From NCBI RefSeq assembly GCF_900452515.1, contig NZ_UGNW01000001.1:1178001-1242000 (forward strand): 64,000 nt of DNA, in the 5' to 3' direction. Source of the DNA: Legionella birminghamensis (lineage in GTDB: Bacteria; Pseudomonadota; Gammaproteobacteria; Legionellales; Legionellaceae). Numbering within the stretch: position 1 is the stretch's first letter; every line of letters begins with the position of its first letter. Of this stretch, positions 18,617-28,114 are shown one piece after another. Below the pieces are notes generated by a model. It saw nothing but the letters and a program-made list of their open reading frames with translations, searched no databases and was not told the origin of the DNA. The translations under genes and the position numbers were made by a program.

Positions 18617-19963
18617 ATGTTAAAGTTTAAGCTGATATCGCTAACACAATTTGAGGGAATGTTAATCAAGTACGGCGATCAGCCTGAGCTTACATTTACC
18701 AGTTTCTGCTTTACAACAGAACATGGCCTTATTATGGCTGAATTTTTGGCCAAATATAAATTAATGCAAAGACTGACCTTTAAAAATTGCCAGTTTACTG
18801 GCCTATCATTCGAAAAAGTGGTTGACGCTTTGAGGGGGAAAGAGGGGATTGGCCTTTACTTCGTTGGAGACATAGTAATCCATAAAAGTTTGAAGTATCT
18901 GGCGCAACGATCTCTGCAATTGGTTGAGTTGGGTTTTCAAGGGGGCAAACCAATCGAGCTAATTGAAGCATTAAAAATTACTGAGTTTATTAAAGGCTGC
19001 CCGACACTTAAAAAAATAGCGCTTGCCCCACTCAGCGAGCAGGCTGTAAATGTATTATCCGATTTCTTTGAATCATCGAAAACGGTTACTGATCTGGAAA
19101 TCAGAGATACTGGGTTTGCAAATCATTCGGGAGAAAAACTCGCTGAATTATTTGCAGCGAATGAAAGTATCCAACGTCTGGCCCTGTACAACTGCGATCT
19201 GGATAACGAATCGCTCGTAAAACAGGCCGCTGCGATGGCAGACAATTTCAGTTTACTTGAAATTAAAATTAACGATATCCGGCTCAGTATTGATAATGTA
19301 CATCAATTTTTAATTACGCAGGATTATGAAGCTGTCCAGTCGTTAAGTACTATTGCAAGTCATCTTCATCGGAATCAGGCTCTTTCCTCCTTTTGGCCTC
19401 AAATTGAGCGAGCAACCGAGACTAGAGATATTCTAAAGACAGCTACTTTATTATCAGAGCTTGGAGACACCGATTGTCCACAGACAATGAAGTCTGAAAT
19501 TATTGAAGGATTCTGGAATCTGCAAATAACCGATATACCAGTCAAAATGGCTCATTATCGCCTGATGTTGTGGCTATTGCGTGAAGAGCAAAGCAGTACA
19601 TTTTGTCAGCAAATTATTCTGACCTGTGTTGAACAGCTTCAGGCCTATGAAAAACAATGTATTGTTGATCCGGCATCGATTCGGCTTGAACTTTATCAGG
19701 ATGAAGAATCGCAGACAGGAACAAAAAGAATTGTCGATGTGACAGCTTTTATGGCGAAGCTATATGCGGAGCCCACATTAGCACTTTTGGAGAAAGATCA
19801 GGCGCTTCTCAACCGATATGCCTGGGATCTTAAAATCTGGTCTGTGCCCAATAACGTCTTGAATTTTTTCAAGTCTATCTGGAGTTCTGCAGGTCGATAT
19901 CTAGAACCTGAGCCAGCAGCGCCTGCTGCAGACAATGCAGATGCTATGCATCCAAAGAGTTAA
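18617..19963 (+). CDS. LRR-like protein of unknown function, candidate effector
   Basis: A 448-residue protein without signal peptide or membrane segments. The N-terminal half has irregular leucine-rich periodicity resembling ribonuclease-inhibitor-type LRRs: LMQRLTFKNCQFTGLSFEKV, LQLVELGFQGG, VTDLEIRDTGFANHSGEKLA, IQRLALYNCDLDNESL. The C-terminal half is helical and unassigned, with a proline/alanine-rich tail. ATG at 18617 is preferred over a TTG two codons earlier. A TTGACA at 18559-18564 lies upstream but without a clear -10 at 17 bases. LRR architecture and lone placement next to palindromic repeats fit an accessory Dot/Icm substrate, which is inference only. Confidence 0.65.
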   Translation: MLKFKLISLTQFEGMLIKYGDQPELTFTSFCFTTEHGLIMAEFLAKYKLMQRLTFKNCQFTGLSFEKVVDALRGKEGIGLYFVGDIVIHKSLKYLAQRSLQLVELGFQGGKPIELIEALKITEFIKGCPTLKKIALAPLSEQAVNVLSDFFESSKTVTDLEIRDTGFANHSGEKLAELFAANESIQRLALYNCDLDNESLVKQAAAMADNFSLLEIKINDIRLSIDNVHQFLITQDYEAVQSLSTIASHLHRNQALSSFWPQIERATETRDILKTATLLSELGDTDCPQTMKSEIIEGFWNLQITDIPVKMAHYRLMLWLLREEQSSTFCQQIILTCVEQLQAYEKQCIVDPASIRLELYQDEESQTGTKRIVDVTAFMAKLYAEPTLALLEKDQALLNRYAWDLKIWSVPNNVLNFFKSIWSSAGRYLEPEPAAPAADNADAMHPKS

Positions 19964-19981
19964 TCAAGATTAGGAATTATA

Positions 19982-20074
19982 CTACTTACTGCGGCTCGTT
20001 CGCAGTATCCAGCAATGACTAAACACTTTGCTTGAGCAGCAGTTTGGATATCGCGAACAAGTCGCGATACGTAG
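19982..20074. repeat. Family C inverted hairpin pair (CTAC...GTAG)
   Basis: Two imperfect hairpins in opposite orientation with a 35-base spacer. The left unit 19982-20010 starts CTAC and has stem ACTGCG / CGCAGT. The right unit 20046-20074 has a perfect stem TATCGCGA / TCGCGATA around an ACAAG loop and ends CGTAG. It ends two bases from the ttcA stop codon and separates ttcA from the converging LRR-like gene. The same layout occurs at 27337-27402 and 46446-46527 with different stems. Confidence 0.7.
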
Positions 20075-20076
20075 CG

Positions 20077-20931
20077 TTATGGAACTTCCAACACCCCCAA
20101 CTCAGTCATTGCCTCTTCATCAATAATTGTCTCTCCCACTGGATGGGTTGTCAGCAGTCCTGATTCCAGGTTTTTAAATTGCCACAAATCCTGATCCATG
20201 AGTTGGCTGGGTTTGACGCTCTGCAAGGCGTGGAGAATATTGCTTGGTATTTTGGGGTTTTCTTCTGCAAGCTGATCAATTAATCTGCCAATTTTCTTTC
20301 TTGCCAGGTTTTCCTGAGAGCCGCAAAGGGTACAGGGAATGATCGGAAAGGCCTGCTCGTTGGCGAAATTGATAATATCTTTTTCCTGGACATAGCATAA
20401 AGGCCTGATAACGATATGTTTTTTGTTATCGCTCAAAAGTTTAGGGGGCATTGAACGAATATCACCGTTGTATAAGATAGACATCATCAATGTGCGGACC
20501 AAATCATCCCGGTGGTGGCCCAAAGCAATTTTAGTGAAGCCGTTTTCTTCAGCATAGCGGTAAATAATGCCACGTCTCAAGCGTGAGCAAAGGGAACAGT
20601 AGGTTTTACCTTCTGGGATTTTTTCTTTGACGATACTGTAAGTGTCACGGGTTAAAATTTCATAAGGGATTTCCTTTGCTTTTAACCAGGCATGCAGTGC
20701 TTTGTCATCCCAACCGGGCTGTGCCTGATCGAGAGTGAAGGCGAAAAGATCGAATTTATTGTTGGAACGGCGTTTTAAACTATGCAACAGGGTTAATAAG
20801 GTAAATGAATCCTTCCCGCCCGATAAACAAACCATAACCCGATCGCCACGCTGGATCATATTAAAATCGGCAATTGCTTTACCGGTATAATGCAAGAGTT
20901 TTTTTTCAACAAATGTGGGTGTCGATGACAT
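20077..20931 (-). CDS. ttcA: tRNA 2-thiocytidine biosynthesis protein TtcA
   Basis: ATP-dependent thiolase that makes 2-thiocytidine at position 32 of some tRNAs, using an Fe-S cluster. The PP-loop SGGKDS lies at 37-42; CSLC (C112, C115) and the later CTLC (C200, C203) provide the conserved cysteines; [14 protein letters not shown] is the following family motif. ATG at 20931 gives 284 residues and starts just before the conserved N-terminal segment; a longer frame from 20979 adds 16 residues without support. It ends next to a family C hairpin pair that may serve as a terminator. Confidence 0.93.
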   Translation of the reverse strand: MSSTPTFVEKKLLHYTGKAIADFNMIQRGDRVMVCLSGGKDSFTLLTLLHSLKRRSNNKFDLFAFTLDQAQPGWDDKALHAWLKAKEIPYEILTRDTYSIVKEKIPEGKTYCSLCSRLRRGIIYRYAEENGFTKIALGHHRDDLVRTLMMSILYNGDIRSMPPKLLSDNKKHIVIRPLCYVQEKDIINFANEQAFPIIPCTLCGSQENLARKKIGRLIDQLAEENPKIPSNILHALQSVKPSQLMDQDLWQFKNLESGLLTTHPVGETIIDEEAMTELGVLEVP

Positions 20932-21009
20932 AATATACAACCTGTAATTCAAAATTATTGTAGAAGAGCGTTGCTCCATCAGACTTTATCGCCGGATAAG
21001 CTTACATTA

Positions 21010-22383
21010 TTAGGATTTTCGCCGTATCGGTGTTGGATTAGGTGGAAATGCATTGATCCGTGTCGTAGCCAGCCATGAATTCACTTCTTCGATATCGTTG
21101 GCGTTCAATGTTCCTGCCAGATATTTTAAATTCAACAGGGCATTAATCAGATCATACTGATCACTGGCAAGCTGACGCTGCGCTTCGAATAAACGTTGCT
21201 GCGCATTCACCACGTCCACCATGGTACGGGTACCTACCTGAAACTGTGCCTCAGTGCTTTCCAGAGAATTCTGGGTTGAAATAACAGTTTGCCTATCCGC
21301 TTTAACCTTGCTGATTCCGTCAATAATCGTATTAAAGGCAATACGGCTGTTTACCTCAACATCACGATAGGTCCTTTCCAGTTCCTCACTCGCTGTTTGA
21401 AAATCAAACTGAGCCTGACGGGTTTGTGACTGAACCAGTCCTCCCTGGAAAGCAGGAAAATTCAAGGCCAGGGCAACATTGGAATTACTTTGCCGGGAGG
21501 GAATGAAAAAAGAACCATTTCCAGCATCATTATGCGTTTGCCCGCTGTTTCCCTGCAAAGTCAGTGTTGGCCAGCTGCCAGCTGCCTGGGCTTTAATATT
21601 TTCACGCGCCGAAGCGAGATTGTATTTGGCGGCAAATAAATTGTAGTTCTGATCCAAGCCCAGATTAATCCATTCATCGACATTATCAGGTTCGGGTTTG
21701 ATCAGCGGGATACGGCTGTCACGCAGGGGAGCAAGATATTCATACACATGATTTGTCAACTTGCGTAAATTTTCATTCTGGTTGATCTGATTATTACGTG
21801 CGCTAATCACTTCCGCAACGGATTGATCATAAGCGGCTTTCGCTTCATATACGGACGTAATCGCATCCAGACCCACCTTGAATCGTTGCTCGGCCTGATC
21901 AAGCTGCCTCTTGTTCGCCCGTTTCTTGGCTTCAGCAAAATTAAGCGTATCCCTGGCCAGCAATACATCAAAATAGGCTTTAGCCGTTCGTAAAATCAAA
22001 TCCTGCGCCGAATTATTAAAAGTAGCCTGCGCCGCTTTAACAGAGGCTTTTGCCTGCTGGACTTTTGCCCAGGCCTGATAATTAAATACGGCCTGGGAAG
22101 CAGTCACCTGCCATTGGTTGCTATTATATGTTTGCTCGATGTTTGTGCCCTGGCTTCTGACATCCTCACGGTTCCTGGCGACCTGTGCTGTGGTCGTCAA
22201 CTGAGGATAAAGTGCAGCGCGCGCCTGGGGAAGCGCTTCGTTACTGGACATGTAAGTGCTGTATGCCTGCTTGAAAACAGGATCATTTTCCAGTGCCTGA
22301 TGATAAATATCCATCAAATCAGCGGAATAGGAAATCGTGCATAAACCCACACTCAAAAGACAGCTTAAAAGCGTTTTTTTCAT
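21010..22383 (-). CDS. tolC: TolC-family outer membrane efflux protein
   Basis: Trimeric outer-membrane channel for type I secretion and RND-type drug efflux. A signal peptide MKKTLLSCLLSVGLCTISYS precedes the mature start ADLMDIYHQALENDP, which is the classic TolC N terminus. Two repeated halves of the outer membrane efflux fold follow, with long coiled-coil helices (EAKAAYDQSVAEVISARNN; VDVVNAQQRLFEAQRQLASD). About 457 residues from the ATG at 22383; an upstream start at 22404 would overlap pcm. It lies ten bases after pcm and is probably co-transcribed with it. Confidence 0.92.
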   Translation of the reverse strand: MKKTLLSCLLSVGLCTISYSADLMDIYHQALENDPVFKQAYSTYMSSNEALPQARAALYPQLTTTAQVARNREDVRSQGTNIEQTYNSNQWQVTASQAVFNYQAWAKVQQAKASVKAAQATFNNSAQDLILRTAKAYFDVLLARDTLNFAEAKKRANKRQLDQAEQRFKVGLDAITSVYEAKAAYDQSVAEVISARNNQINQNENLRKLTNHVYEYLAPLRDSRIPLIKPEPDNVDEWINLGLDQNYNLFAAKYNLASARENIKAQAAGSWPTLTLQGNSGQTHNDAGNGSFFIPSRQSNSNVALALNFPAFQGGLVQSQTRQAQFDFQTASEELERTYRDVEVNSRIAFNTIIDGISKVKADRQTVISTQNSLESTEAQFQVGTRTMVDVVNAQQRLFEAQRQLASDQYDLINALLNLKYLAGTLNANDIEEVNSWLATTRINAFPPNPTPIRRKS

Positions 22384-22393
22384 TGAGCAAGTC

Positions 22394-23047
22394 CTAGAAA
22401 ACAAATTCTTTGGGTTTTAGTCTATCCACCAATGAAGGGATATTGGTATCAAACAGGAAAGTTTCCTGCCACTGGTTATTATGATCGAGAGTATGTAACT
22501 GGCATTGCATTACCGGATCCCGGCCTACGATCGTAATCATTTTCCCGCCGGGAAGGAGCTGCAACCGAAGCGTTTCAGTCACTTTTTCAATCGCACCAGT
22601 AAAGATAATGACTTCGTAGGGGGCTTTATCCAGCCATCCGCGGCTTGCGTCGCCAGTAATTAATTCAACATTATCCACCTGATGGCTCTGCAGATTTTTC
22701 TGAGCCATATTTGTAAAATCGGAATAATAGTCAATAGAGATTACTTTCTTGCAAAGTTTGCTGAGCAATGCAGTAAAAAAGCCTGTGCCTGTACCCACTT
22801 CCAGCACTGTTTCATTTCCGTGCAGCTTTAAGGCTTGGAGAATGGAACCTTCTTCCAGGGGGGTAAGCATACGTTGGCCATGTGCTAAAGGGATTTGCAT
22901 ATCGGAGTAAGCAAACTCCTGCATATTTCGAGGCACAAATTCGTGGCGAGGGAACTTGTCATACAGAGCCAGGATTCTTTCATTTAAAACATCACCGGTT
23001 CTTAGTTGCTGCTTGACCATGTTTATTCGAGCGTTTTGACTAATCAT
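22394..23047 (-). CDS. pcm: Protein-L-isoaspartate O-methyltransferase family protein
   Basis: SAM-dependent methyltransferase of the PCMT family that starts repair of isoaspartyl residues in aged proteins. Motif I EVGTGTGFFTALLSKL is near residue 84, followed by the acidic motif VISIDYY; DMQIPLAHGQRMLTP is the family segment that replaces the more usual PIGYGQTIS-type sequence. At 217 residues the length is normal. Divergence of the substrate loop from E. coli Pcm leaves room for a different substrate. It is the upstream gene of a pcm-tolC operon. Confidence 0.87.
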   Translation of the reverse strand: MISQNARINMVKQQLRTGDVLNERILALYDKFPRHEFVPRNMQEFAYSDMQIPLAHGQRMLTPLEEGSILQALKLHGNETVLEVGTGTGFFTALLSKLCKKVISIDYYSDFTNMAQKNLQSHQVDNVELITGDASRGWLDKAPYEVIIFTGAIEKVTETLRLQLLPGGKMITIVGRDPVMQCQLHTLDHNNQWQETFLFDTNIPSLVDRLKPKEFVF

Positions 23048-23272
23048 TGAAATCTTACCATCTACCTGAAGTGATATAGGGTTTTGTTGAACCTAGGTTA
23101 AAACGTTAGTGGCATTTTAGCAAGATTTACCATCAGGTGCGATTACTATCGGCATAATAATTCACTCTTTTTTGAATAATGCAGCAATTACGTCATTGAA
23201 CCCGCCGCTTCTAGTGCACAATGCTAGAATTTGTTATGATTGCCTCAGTTTTTTATACTTGGGGAGAACAGC

Positions 23273-24460
23273 GTGCTTGAACGGTTTTTGGATCATTTGC
23301 ATTCCGAAATAAATAACCTTAAAAAAGAAGGTTTATATAAGTCCGAACGAATCATTAGCAGCCAGCAGCAAGCCGATATCGAGGTCAATGGAAAAGAGGT
23401 CGTTAACCTCTGTGCCAATAACTATCTCGGGCTGGCCAATAGTCCCGAGCTGATTGCTGAAGGCCAGAATGCCTTGCAAACCTATGGATATGGAATGGCT
23501 TCAGTTCGTTTTATCTGCGGAACGCAAACACCTCACAAACTACTTGAGGCAAAGATCAGTGAGTTTTTAGGAACTGAGGATACCATTCTTTATTCATCTT
23601 GCTTCGATGCGAATACCGGTCTGTTTGAGACCTTGCTGGGTGAAGAGGATGCGATCATCAGCGATTCGCTGAACCATGCCAGTATTATTGATGGCGTGCG
23701 TTTATGCAAGGCTGCTCGTTATCGGTATGCAAACAATGATATGAAAGATCTTGAGCAACAATTAATTGCTGCCCGGAACGCTCGTTTCAGATTAATTGCA
23801 ACGGATGGCGTTTTTTCTATGGACGGCATCATTGCCAATCTTCCTGCCATCTGTGAGCTCGCTGACAAATACGATGCCATGGTAATGGTGGATGACTCCC
23901 ATGCAGTCGGTTTTATGGGTGAAACCGGGCGCGGTACACCGGAATATTGCGGTGTAGCTGATCGCATCGATATCATTACCGGTACACTTGGTAAAGCACT
24001 TGGCGGCGCCTCGGGAGGGTATACTTCTTCCAATGCCCTTATTATTGACTGGTTAAGGCAGCGTTCAAGACCGTATCTGTTTTCCAATACACTGGCTCCG
24101 GTTATTGCCCAATGTTCCATTGCCGTTCTTAACCGCCTGGAGCAAAGTAATGAACTGGCAAATAAAGTAAAACGAAATGGACAGTATTTCCGTAAAGCAA
24201 TGACTCAATTGGGCTTTGACCTGGTGCCTGGTGAGCATCCTATTATTCCGGTAATGCTTGGTGATGCTGCGCTGGCCGGTAAAATGGCCGATTTATTACT
24301 GGCTGAGGGCATTTATGTGATTGGTTTCTCTTATCCAGTCGTACCAAAAGGGAAGGCCCGAATCAGAACTCAGATGTCAGCCGGTCACGAAATCCATCAT
24401 TTAGATCGCGCTATTGAAGCCTTTGCCAAAATTGGCAGACAACTTGGGGTTATTAAGTAA
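23273..24460 (+). CDS. kbl: Glycine C-acetyltransferase (2-amino-3-ketobutyrate CoA ligase)
   Basis: PLP enzyme that cleaves 2-amino-3-ketobutyrate with CoA to glycine and acetyl-CoA, the second step of threonine degradation. The PLP lysine is in [32 protein letters not shown] and CANNYLGLA are also family motifs. The GTG at 23273 with GGGGAG before it gives 395 residues, the usual length; the longer frame from 23240 adds 11 residues ahead of the conserved start. tdh follows 46 bases later, completing the pathway. Confidence 0.95.
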   Translation: MLERFLDHLHSEINNLKKEGLYKSERIISSQQQADIEVNGKEVVNLCANNYLGLANSPELIAEGQNALQTYGYGMASVRFICGTQTPHKLLEAKISEFLGTEDTILYSSCFDANTGLFETLLGEEDAIISDSLNHASIIDGVRLCKAARYRYANNDMKDLEQQLIAARNARFRLIATDGVFSMDGIIANLPAICELADKYDAMVMVDDSHAVGFMGETGRGTPEYCGVADRIDIITGTLGKALGGASGGYTSSNALIIDWLRQRSRPYLFSNTLAPVIAQCSIAVLNRLEQSNELANKVKRNGQYFRKAMTQLGFDLVPGEHPIIPVMLGDAALAGKMADLLLAEGIYVIGFSYPVVPKGKARIRTQMSAGHEIHHLDRAIEAFAKIGRQLGVIK

Positions 24461-24506
24461 GTATTAATCCAACCAATAAATATACAGATGAGTTGATGGG
24501 AGAACT

Positions 24507-25532
24507 ATGAAATCACTGGTTAAAGCCAAACCTGAGCCTGGCATATGGATGCAGGATGTACCTGTACCAGAATACGGTGTGAATGATGTGTTAATACAAA
24601 TTCATAAAACTGCAATTTGCGGAACGGATATCCATATTTATTCCTGGGATGAATGGGCGCAGGCAACTATCCCTGTACCAATGACAGTAGGTCATGAGTT
24701 TTATGGCGAAATCGTTGAAGTTGGCCGCGAGGTTCAGGGCTTAAAACCAGGCCAAAGAGTATCAGGCGAGGGGCACATTACTTGTGGAATGTGCCGTAAT
24801 TGCCGTGCTGGCAAGCGCCATCTCTGCCGCAATACTCTCGGTGTTGGCGTCAATCGCCCGGGCTGTTTTGCTGAATATCTGGCAATGCCTGCCAGCAATG
24901 TGCTGGTTCTCCCGGATGATATAAGCGGTGATCAGGCCTCTATTCTGGATCCTTTTGGCAATGCGACGCATTGCGCGCTTGCTTTTGATGTCGTCGGAGA
25001 GGACGTACTCATTACCGGTGCCGGTCCGATTGGTATCATGGCTGTTGCCATCGTGCGTCATATTGGTGCCCGTCATGTAGTCATTACGGATGTCAATGAT
25101 CACCGCCTGGAATTAGCACGGAAGATGGGTGCAACGGCAGCTGTCAATGTGAAATACCGTTCAATTAAAGAGGTCATGGAAGAGCTGGGCATGCAGGAAG
25201 GCTTTGACGTGGGTCTGGAAATGTCCGGCAATCCCATGGCCTTAAATGACATGATGAAAGTAATGAACCATGGCGGCCATGTGGCCATGCTGGGCATTCC
25301 CCCCCAGGAAACCGCCATTGACTGGAACCAGGTCATTTTCAAAGGATTGGTGATTAAGGGAATTTATGGACGAGAAATGTTTGAAACCTGGTACAAAATG
25401 ATAGCGATGCTGCAAAGCGGCTTGAATATTTCCCCGGTAATTACCCACCACTTCCCTGTAGATGCCTACCAGGATGCTTTTCAGATTATGGCTTCTGGTC
25501 AATCTGGAAAAGTTATTCTGGATTGGTTATGA
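24507..25532 (+). CDS. tdh: L-threonine 3-dehydrogenase
   Basis: Zinc-dependent medium-chain dehydrogenase that oxidises L-threonine to 2-amino-3-ketobutyrate with NAD+. The catalytic zinc region is [10 protein letters not shown] and [11 protein letters not shown]; the structural zinc loop is [15 protein letters not shown]; the nucleotide-binding motif is [10 protein letters not shown]. The length of 341 residues equals the E. coli enzyme. GGGAGAAC precedes the ATG. It forms a two-gene threonine-to-glycine operon with kbl. Confidence 0.96.
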   Translation: MKSLVKAKPEPGIWMQDVPVPEYGVNDVLIQIHKTAICGTDIHIYSWDEWAQATIPVPMTVGHEFYGEIVEVGREVQGLKPGQRVSGEGHITCGMCRNCRAGKRHLCRNTLGVGVNRPGCFAEYLAMPASNVLVLPDDISGDQASILDPFGNATHCALAFDVVGEDVLITGAGPIGIMAVAIVRHIGARHVVITDVNDHRLELARKMGATAAVNVKYRSIKEVMEELGMQEGFDVGLEMSGNPMALNDMMKVMNHGGHVAMLGIPPQETAIDWNQVIFKGLVIKGIYGREMFETWYKMIAMLQSGLNISPVITHHFPVDAYQDAFQIMASGQSGKVILDWL

Positions 25533-25566
25533 GTGCATAAGTTGAATTGAAAAGAATGAGAGTATA

Positions 25567-27240
25567 ATGGCGCAATATATTTTTACGATGAATCGCGTAA
25601 GTAAGCTGGTAGATAATCAGAAGACAATCCTCAAAGATATCTCGCTCAGTTTTTACCCGGGAGCCAAAATTGGCGTATTAGGTTTGAATGGTTCGGGAAA
25701 GTCCACTCTTCTAAAAATCATGGCTGGCGTGGATCAGAACTTTGAAGGGGAAGCAAGACCTCAACCAGGGATCCGCATTGGCTATCTGGCTCAGGAGCCT
25801 GAACTGGATCCTGAAAAAACGGTAAAAGCGGTGGTGGAGGAAGGTGTTGCCTCTATCAAGGAAAAGCTGACCCAGTTTGATGAAATCAGCATGCGCTTTG
25901 CAGAGCCAATGAGTGATGAGGAGATGAACAGTCTTCTTGAAAAGCAGGGTGAGCTGCAAAATGAAATTGAAGCCTGCGGCGGCTGGGATTTGGATCGGAA
26001 GCTCGATATTGCTGCTGATGCCTTACGTTTGCCGGATTGGGATACCAAAGTAGAGCAACTTTCCGGTGGAGAGCGCCGCCGTGTAGCGCTTTGCAGATTA
26101 TTGCTGTCCAGTCCAGATATGCTGTTACTGGATGAGCCGACTAACCATCTGGATGCGGAAAGCGTTGCCTGGCTAGAGCGATACCTGGAAGAGTTCCAGG
26201 GCACGGTTGTGGCAGTTACCCATGATCGTTATTTCCTTGATAATGCGGCAGAATGGATCCTTGAGCTGGATAGGGGCGAAGGTATTCCTTACAAAGGAAA
26301 TTACAGTTCATGGCTTGAGCAGAAAGAAGCCCGGCTGGCAATGGAAGAAAAACAGCAGGCCGGTCATGAGCGTGCTTTGAAAGCAGAGCTGGAGTGGGTT
26401 AGAACCTCTCCCAAAGGAAGGCATGCCAAAAGCAAGGCAAGGCTTGCCCGTTATGAAGAAATGCGTTCAAAAGAGTTCCAGAAACGCAATGAAACCAATG
26501 AGTTGTATATTCCACCTGGTGAACGTCTGGGTGATTTGGTTATCGAAGCCAAAAATATTTCAAAAGCCTATGGCGATCGCCTGCTGATTGATGGTTTGAG
26601 TTTTCAGTTACCCAAAGGTGGTATATTGGGTATTATTGGTCCAAATGGCGCAGGTAAATCAACCTTCTTGAAAATGATCACTGGAGAGGAACAACCTGAC
26701 TCCGGCGAAATCCGCATTGGAGAAACAGTGAATCTTGCCCATGTGAATCAGTTCCGTGATCATCTGGATGACAGCAAAACCGTCTGGCAAGAAATTTCAG
26801 ATGGCTTGGACATTATGCAGGTGGGTTCTTTTCAAATGCCATCGCGAGCTTATGTGGGGCGATTTAATTTCAAGGGTACTGATCAGCAGAAGAAGTTGTC
26901 CCAGCTTTCCGGGGGAGAGCGAAACCGGGTCCATTTAGCCAAGTTGCTGAAAAGCGGGGGAAATGTGCTGCTTCTTGACGAACCCAGTAACGATCTGGAC
27001 GTCGAAACCTTGCGTTCATTGGAGGAGGCTATTTTAAACTTCCCTGGATGTGCAATCGTTATTTCCCACGATCGCTGGTTCCTGGATCGTATTTGCACGC
27101 ATTTAATGGCCTTTGAGGGAGACTCTCAGGTTACATTTGTTGAAGGTAATTATAGCGATTACGAAGCCGACAGGAAGAAACGGCTTGGCGATGAGGCAAA
27201 TCGTCCTTCACGGATTAAATATCGCCGCTTGAAACATTGA
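25567..27240 (+). CDS. ettA: Energy-dependent translational throttle protein EttA (ABC-F)
   Basis: A soluble ABC-F ATPase that binds the ribosomal E site and gates early elongation according to energy state. Two ABC modules are seen. The first has Walker A GLNGSGKST, signature LSGGERRRVALCRLLL and Walker B LLLDEPTNHLD; the second has GPNGAGKST, LSGGERNRVHLAKLL and LLLDEPSNDLD. The inter-domain linker contains the charged helix typical of EttA, and the sequence ends IKYRRLKH. At 557 residues it matches the family length. It lies 34 bases after tdh. Confidence 0.95.
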   Translation: MAQYIFTMNRVSKLVDNQKTILKDISLSFYPGAKIGVLGLNGSGKSTLLKIMAGVDQNFEGEARPQPGIRIGYLAQEPELDPEKTVKAVVEEGVASIKEKLTQFDEISMRFAEPMSDEEMNSLLEKQGELQNEIEACGGWDLDRKLDIAADALRLPDWDTKVEQLSGGERRRVALCRLLLSSPDMLLLDEPTNHLDAESVAWLERYLEEFQGTVVAVTHDRYFLDNAAEWILELDRGEGIPYKGNYSSWLEQKEARLAMEEKQQAGHERALKAELEWVRTSPKGRHAKSKARLARYEEMRSKEFQKRNETNELYIPPGERLGDLVIEAKNISKAYGDRLLIDGLSFQLPKGGILGIIGPNGAGKSTFLKMITGEEQPDSGEIRIGETVNLAHVNQFRDHLDDSKTVWQEISDGLDIMQVGSFQMPSRAYVGRFNFKGTDQQKKLSQLSGGERNRVHLAKLLKSGGNVLLLDEPSNDLDVETLRSLEEAILNFPGCAIVISHDRWFLDRICTHLMAFEGDSQVTFVEGNYSDYEADRKKRLGDEANRPSRIKYRRLKH

Positions 27241-27274
27241 TGAGGATGGGTTGATTGGATTTATCTTAACTATG

Positions 27275-27302
27275 GGTTCCGCGGACAGGCCGCGGAACGT
27301 AG
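27275..27302. repeat. Family C hairpin, single unit
   Basis: A GGTTCCGCGG-ACAGG-CCGCGGAACGTAG unit: a GC-rich palindrome with a five-base loop and a CGTAG foot. It lies 34 bases after ettA, before the inverted pair at 27337-27402, and could act as part of a transcript end. Confidence 0.65.
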
Positions 27303-27336
27303 GGACATCTCGTGCCGCGTTATGCAGCTTCTAGTG

Positions 27337-27402
27337 CTACGTCCTGCGGCTTGTCCGCAGGAACCAGGCTGTTGGATTCCGCGGACAAGCCGCGGAACGT
27401 AG
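27337..27402. repeat. Family C inverted hairpin pair (CTAC...GTAG)
   Basis: The left hairpin 27337-27365 begins CTAC and has stem CCTGCGG / CCGCAGG; the right hairpin 27374-27402 has stem CCGCGG / CCGCGG, loop ACAAG and ends CGTAG. The spacer is eight bases. The two stems differ but each keeps full pairing. The pair sits 34 bases before the L,D-transpeptidase start. Confidence 0.75.
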
Positions 27403-27436
27403 AGGCTATGATTTTCTCTTGTGGAGATTTCTAAAT

Positions 27437-28021
27437 ATGAATAAGTTGTTTTGGCTGGGGTTATCGTGCTCCGTGAGTTTAACCGGTTGTGTTGAGTTCG
27501 ATGAATCAACCTACATTACCGATGACGTAGGGAAGGTACACCATACCATTCACTATACCAAGGACAAACGAGGGCGGGATCATTTTCCGGTAAAGGCTGC
27601 TGCCACAGGAAGAAAGCAGTTTATCTTTGATCCAAAAGCCTATGCCTGGGCTGCATACGATGAGGAAGGTAATCGGGTCATGACCGGTGCTGCCTCTGGC
27701 GGTAAAGACTTCTGTGAAGATGTAGGCCAGCCATGCCGAACGGTCACAGGTACTTTCCGTGTCTATAATAAACGGGGCATTAACTGCCTTTCGGGCGAGT
27801 ATCCTGTAGAAACGACAGGGGGCGCCAAGATGCCTTATTGCATGTATTTCTATCGCGGATTTACTATCCATGCAGGCTATGAAGTGCCTTATGCCAATTC
27901 AAGCCATGGTTGTGTCCGTGTATTTCCCAGTGCTGCCAAATGGTTAAATGAGCAGTTCATGACGATCGGAACCGGGGTAACAATTCTGCCTTATTCTGAT
28001 GATGAAACCACCACAGGCTAA
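27437..28021 (+). CDS. L,D-transpeptidase (YkuD-like) lipoprotein
   Basis: A cell-wall cross-linking or lipoprotein-anchoring enzyme candidate, 194 residues. The lipoprotein signal MNKLFWLGLSCSVSLTGC gives lipidated C18. The YkuD catalytic region is present: H145 in FTIHAGYEVP and the SSHGCVRVF box with nucleophile C159. Extra cysteines (C-ED-VGQPC, NCLSGE, YCMYF) may form disulfides. The start at 27437 is chosen for GTGGAG upstream and for the signal peptide. It lies alone just beyond a family C repeat cluster. Confidence 0.88.
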   Translation: MNKLFWLGLSCSVSLTGCVEFDESTYITDDVGKVHHTIHYTKDKRGRDHFPVKAAATGRKQFIFDPKAYAWAAYDEEGNRVMTGAASGGKDFCEDVGQPCRTVTGTFRVYNKRGINCLSGEYPVETTGGAKMPYCMYFYRGFTIHAGYEVPYANSSHGCVRVFPSAAKWLNEQFMTIGTGVTILPYSDDETTTG

Positions 28022-28056
28022 TGCCATCTGTATCTATTGATCTGAGCTGCTTTTTA

Positions 28057-28085
28057 TTGCCTAACATGTAATTATTTTGTACAAT
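28057..28085 (+). promoter_or_regulatory. Sigma-70 type promoter for the 105-residue-repeat protein
   Basis: TTGCCT at 28057-28062 and TACAAT at 28080-28085 with a 17-base spacer, 29 bases before the ATG at 28115. Four of six -35 bases and five of six -10 bases match consensus. Confidence 0.5.
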
Positions 28086-28114
28086 TACTGCAAGTAAATT
28101 AGAAAGTAGTTCAG

